From Thermosphaera aggregans DSM 11486 (lineage in GTDB: Archaea; Thermoproteota; Thermoprotei_A; Sulfolobales; Desulfurococcaceae): a stretch of DNA of 64,000 nt. The stretch covers positions 930,001 through 994,000 of the forward strand of contig NC_014160.1 of the NCBI RefSeq assembly GCF_000092185.1, read 5' to 3'. The number at the start of each line of letters is the position of its first letter. Positions within the stretch are counted from its first letter, which is position 1. A model generated the notes under the pieces. That model was not told the DNA's origin and did not search any database. It saw only the letters and a program-made list of their open reading frames with translations. Shown piece after piece: positions 61,266 to 64,000 of this stretch. The position numbers were made by a program, and so were the translations under genes.

Positions 61266-61918
61266 TCGTAACCCATTTCTCTAAGTATTTGTTTAACGAC
61301 CTTTTCCGGCTCAGGATTCTTGGTTATTGCTCCGCCAACCACGACGATGTCGACTCCTGAGTCGATCAAGGGTTTTATGTCGCCTGGCTTCAGCCCTCCA
61401 GCCACGGCTATCTTGGAGGAAACCAGTCTCCTCAACTCTCTCACCTCGTTGATCAAGTCTTTCGCTGAAACCCCGCGAGCTTTCTGGACACTAATACCTA
61501 TGTGGAACAGTAACGCGTCCACATCGTAGCTGGCCAGCTCAACGCCTCTTTTCAACGGGTCTGGGTGGTTTATCAGGTCTGCTATTACAGTCTTGCCTCT
61601 TTCATGTGCAAACCTGACGCCTTCTTTCACGACTTCATCATCAGCAACTGCCAATATCGTGTAGGCATCGGCTCCAGCCCCGAAGACGGCTGCGCCTTCG
61701 ACCTCGGGAACATCCATGGTTTTCGTATCAGCCACTGTAAAACAGTCTGTTATGTTTTTCAAAGCTTTCACAGCTATCTTTCCCCAGGTTTTTAGAAGAG
61801 GTGTGCCCACCTCAATCCATATATTCGCGCAGGTTACAGCGGAGACTATCCTAGTAGATATTTCAACAGCCTTTGTAAGCTCTAGGAGATCTAGGGCGAC
61901 TTGTAGCTTTCCCGGCAT
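61262..61918 (-). CDS. hps: 3-hexulose-6-phosphate synthase
   Basis: 218 residues, OMP-decarboxylase-like TIM barrel. LQVALDLLELTKAVEIS, ADTKTMDVPEVEGAAVFGAGAD and IAVAGGLKPGDIKPLIDSGVDIVVVGGAI match HPS. In archaea without the oxidative pentose phosphate route, HPS (with PHI) makes ribulose-5-phosphate from fructose-6-phosphate, releasing formaldehyde. No phi gene is adjacent. ATG start 61918. Confidence 0.9.
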   Translation of the reverse strand: MPGKLQVALDLLELTKAVEISTRIVSAVTCANIWIEVGTPLLKTWGKIAVKALKNITDCFTVADTKTMDVPEVEGAAVFGAGADAYTILAVADDEVVKEGVRFAHERGKTVIADLINHPDPLKRGVELASYDVDALLFHIGISVQKARGVSAKDLINEVRELRRLVSSKIAVAGGLKPGDIKPLIDSGVDIVVVGGAITKNPEPEKVVKQILREMGYD

Positions 61919-61982
61919 CTAGACCACAAAAACCTATAATTACCATAACATGATTAAATATGTGAAAGCATGGTTGAGAGAG

Positions 61983-62708
61983 ATGAGTTTAACCATAAAG
62001 GCGCAGAAGCAGTTTCTTCGGGAGAAGATCTGGAGGCTACTGGAGGAGAAAAAGGTTGCATCGTTTCCTAGGCCTGTTTACGGTAGAATACCTAACTTCA
62101 CAGGGGCTGAAACGGCTGCCCAGCGCCTGCTGGGTTTGAAAGTATGGGAGAACGCGGAAGTCGTGAAATCCAACCCGGATTCGCCTCAAGCCCATGTAAG
62201 GGAGCATGCGTTGCGGGAGGGAAAAACTATTATTATGGCAACTCCTAGATTGTTAAATGGTTTTCTAATCGTGAAGCCTAGCAACATAGAATCCTCGCGT
62301 TTGCGGCAAGCCGCAACTATTAAAGGGGCCTTTAAATATGGTAGAAAAGTTTCGCTTAGAGAAATCCCTCCCATAGACCTGGTGATAACCGGCTGTGTCG
62401 CAGTTGACCTGAGAGGGAAGAGGCTTGGAAAGGGGGGTGGCTACTCAGAGCTCGAGTATGCTATTTTAAGAGAGCTTCATGTTCTCAATGAGAATACTCC
62501 CATTTTAACAACCATTCATGACCTGCAGATTGTTGAGGAGGTTCCATTCGAACCTCATGATTACACGGTAGACTATATAGCAACCCCAACTAGGCTGATA
62601 AGGATCGACGCGGAAAGGGTGAGACCCAGAGGGATTTACTGGGAATTACTTGGCAATAAGGAGAACCTTGATGTAATAAAGGAGCTTAAGTCGATAATCA
62701 ACAAGTAG
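61983..62708 (+). CDS. 5-formyltetrahydrofolate cyclo-ligase-like protein
   Basis: About 241 residues from ATG 61983; the frame is open to 61950. AQKQFLREKIWRLLEEKKVASFP, NPDSPQAHVREHALREGKTI, DLVITGCVAVDLRGKRLGKGGGYSELEYA correspond to the MTHFS family including the phosphate loop GKGGGYSE. Archaeal members may work on related pterins. Its neighbour is a prenyl transferase after a 44-base gap. Confidence 0.82.
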   Translation: MSLTIKAQKQFLREKIWRLLEEKKVASFPRPVYGRIPNFTGAETAAQRLLGLKVWENAEVVKSNPDSPQAHVREHALREGKTIIMATPRLLNGFLIVKPSNIESSRLRQAATIKGAFKYGRKVSLREIPPIDLVITGCVAVDLRGKRLGKGGGYSELEYAILRELHVLNENTPILTTIHDLQIVEEVPFEPHDYTVDYIATPTRLIRIDAERVRPRGIYWELLGNKENLDVIKELKSIINK

Positions 62709-62752
62709 GTTAATAACTTAATGTAGTAATCAATACTTACCGGTGTGATTAA

Positions 62753-63850
62753 ATGGAAGAGTTTTCCGATTTGTTGAACTATAGTGTGAAAATCGTTGAG
62801 TCAAGACTTCGGGAGGTTTTCGACGCGTTGGAAAAGGAGGCAAGCGAGGTCTCCCCTCATTTGAGCAGCATACCCTATATTGCTAGGGACTATACCCTGC
62901 GCGGGGGGAAAAGGATTCGCGCTTTCTTAGCTTTGGTCGGTTACTGGAGTAAGGCTTGGGGAACTGGGGATGTTGATAGAGTTTCAAAGCTGATGGCAAC
63001 CCTAGAACTGTTACAGAGCTATCTCCTCGTTCACGACGACATCATGGATATGGATGAGTTGAGAAGAGGAGGTCCGACCGTGCATGTATGGTTTAAAGAG
63101 GAATGTTTGAAAACTCGTGTATCATCAAACTGCGCCCATTACGGTGTTTCACAAGCCATTACCGTCGGAGACTATCTTGAAGCAACAGCGGTGGAGAACT
63201 TGGCCATGCTCAAGCTTCCTGGCGAGGCTTTCGAAAAGCTTATCACGACCTACTCCAGAGGGTTGAGGAAAGTTGCTTACGGACAGTACTTAGACGTTCT
63301 CTACTCTAGTCTTCCATTGGCGAGAGTTGGAGAAAACGACATCCTGGTTGTTCACAAATTGAAAACAGCCTCCTACACGGTGGAACTACCTTTACACTTA
63401 GGTGCCATAGCTTCATTAAAGTACACGGACAGGCTCTTAAACGAACTCTCCTCTTACGCAATACCCGCTGGGATAGCTTTCCAGCTGAGAGATGATATAA
63501 TAGGTTTATTCGGCGACCCGCGCACTACGGGAAAGCCCAGCGGGAGCGATGTAAGAGGGAAGAAGAAAACTCTTCTCATCATAAAAGCATACCAGCTCGC
63601 ATCAAGCAGTGATAGGGAGTTTCTCGAAAAAGTGTATGATGAACTCCCAGGTGACAGTATAACGGACAGGGATATTCAACGAGTAAGAGAGATAGTTGAA
63701 TCAACCGGTAGTTTAGACTACAATTTGAAACTAATAGATGAGCTCGTCTCACAGGCGATGCGGGAGATTGAAAGCGCTGTTGAAATAAACCGTGAGACGA
63801 AGGAGGTTTTGACATGGCTTCTCAATAAGCTAGCTTACAGGGATAAATAA
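62753..63850 (+). CDS. Polyprenyl (geranylgeranyl/farnesylgeranyl) diphosphate synthase
   Basis: 365 residues; chain-length enzyme for archaeal membrane lipids. GGKRIRAFLAL, first aspartate-rich motif HDDIMDMDELRRGGPT, second DDIIGLFGDPRTTGKPSGSD, and KKKTLLIIKA are canonical. Residues before the first motif (LELLQSYLLVHDD) lack the bulky aromatic at -5 position seen in FPP synthases (Y/L arrangement), consistent with C20 or longer products; product length cannot be fixed by eye. ATG start with GGTG upstream. Confidence 0.93.
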   Translation: MEEFSDLLNYSVKIVESRLREVFDALEKEASEVSPHLSSIPYIARDYTLRGGKRIRAFLALVGYWSKAWGTGDVDRVSKLMATLELLQSYLLVHDDIMDMDELRRGGPTVHVWFKEECLKTRVSSNCAHYGVSQAITVGDYLEATAVENLAMLKLPGEAFEKLITTYSRGLRKVAYGQYLDVLYSSLPLARVGENDILVVHKLKTASYTVELPLHLGAIASLKYTDRLLNELSSYAIPAGIAFQLRDDIIGLFGDPRTTGKPSGSDVRGKKKTLLIIKAYQLASSSDREFLEKVYDELPGDSITDRDIQRVREIVESTGSLDYNLKLIDELVSQAMREIESAVEINRETKEVLTWLLNKLAYRDK

Positions 63851-64000
63851 CGGGCTTCCATGGCTTCTCATCGCCATCCTTCCATATTTCGCACTCTTAA
63901 TTCTCTCCTTAACCTCTTTAGGGGTTATCGCAGGGGTTTTGAAAAACCCGTAGCCTATCAGGAAAAGAGAGGCCGCAAGTATGAATACGAGAAAATATAT
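63830..64000 (-). CDS. C-terminal piece of a membrane protein, cut by window edge
   Basis: Open minus-strand frame from base 64000 to a TAG at 63830: a hydrophobic helix IYFLVFILAASLFLIGYGFF and a basic tail TPKEVKERIKSAKYGRMAMR. It overlaps the 3' end of the prenyl synthase by 21 bases. Only about 56 residues are inside the window; the remainder lies to the right. Supported by its helix and stop context, not by family match. Confidence 0.45.
   Translation of the reverse strand: MYFLVFILAASLFLIGYGFFKTPAITPKEVKERIKSAKYGRMAMRSHGSPLFIPVS

Noticed and set aside
1-64000. CRISPR array, insertion sequence or integrase
   Set aside because: No regularly spaced repeat, transposase or integrase-like frame found on either strand by eye.

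Overview
The window is chromosomal DNA of a hyperthermophilic crenarchaeon, most likely of the Desulfurococcaceae (Thermosphaera/Desulfurococcus group; the taxon is my inference). Archaeal markers include CDC48, FEN-1 with a PIP box, Nob1, Trm5, AGOG, archaeal-type ValRS and TrpRS, deoxyhypusine synthase, L40e, a CdvB/ESCRT-III protein, translin, TATA boxes of the TTTAWA type, many GTG/TTG starts preceded by GGTG/GGAGG, and tRNA genes with bulge-helix-bulge introns. I see no CRISPR array, insertion sequence or integrase.

Layout. 0-28 kb is dense housekeeping: replication, repair and RNA maturation (cdc48 end, winged helix, fen, pcm, DUF371, trm5, nadK, nob1, an NSUN-type methyltransferase, AGOG, HD hydrolase, radical SAM, valS), then a purine-salvage block (MTA phosphorylase, phosphoribosyltransferase), sucC-sucD, pyrophosphatase and a KaiC-like ATPase. 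28.3-36.4 kb is one tight twelve-gene operon for a membrane complex built from complex I/Mrp modules. Its large subunit keeps only one cysteine of each Ni-binding pair, so it resembles the sulfane-sulfur reductase MBX/MBS rather than a hydrogenase. Its NuoB- and NuoC-like subunits are fused, and its only antiporter-type subunit has acidic residues where family members carry the transmembrane lysine.

36.4-49.1 kb is the variable part. It holds tRNA-Pro with a very clear C/D-box sRNA directly behind it, two tRNA-Arg genes facing each other, a GH94-like glycoside phosphorylase, a row of small membrane proteins, and four decayed genes (a surface-type protein, tryptophanase, a bactofilin-like protein and a winged-helix regulator). 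A fifth decayed gene lies at 2.9 kb. 49-64 kb returns to mostly conserved genes: translin, glycosyltransferase, metallo-beta-lactamase nuclease, TatD-like hydrolase, HypE-like protein, CdvB, CutA, a GlmS, trpS, hexulose-phosphate synthase and a prenyl diphosphate synthase.

Most worth a second look: a GlmS whose glutaminase nucleophile cysteine is glycine and whose other glutaminase residues are also changed; the MBX-like operon; a family of previously unannotated C/D-box guide RNAs in intergenic gaps (one apparently co-transcribed with tRNA-Pro); a GTP-cyclohydrolase-III-like protein without its metal-binding motif; and two tRNA introns of only 13 and 14 nt that fit the canonical splice motif exactly.
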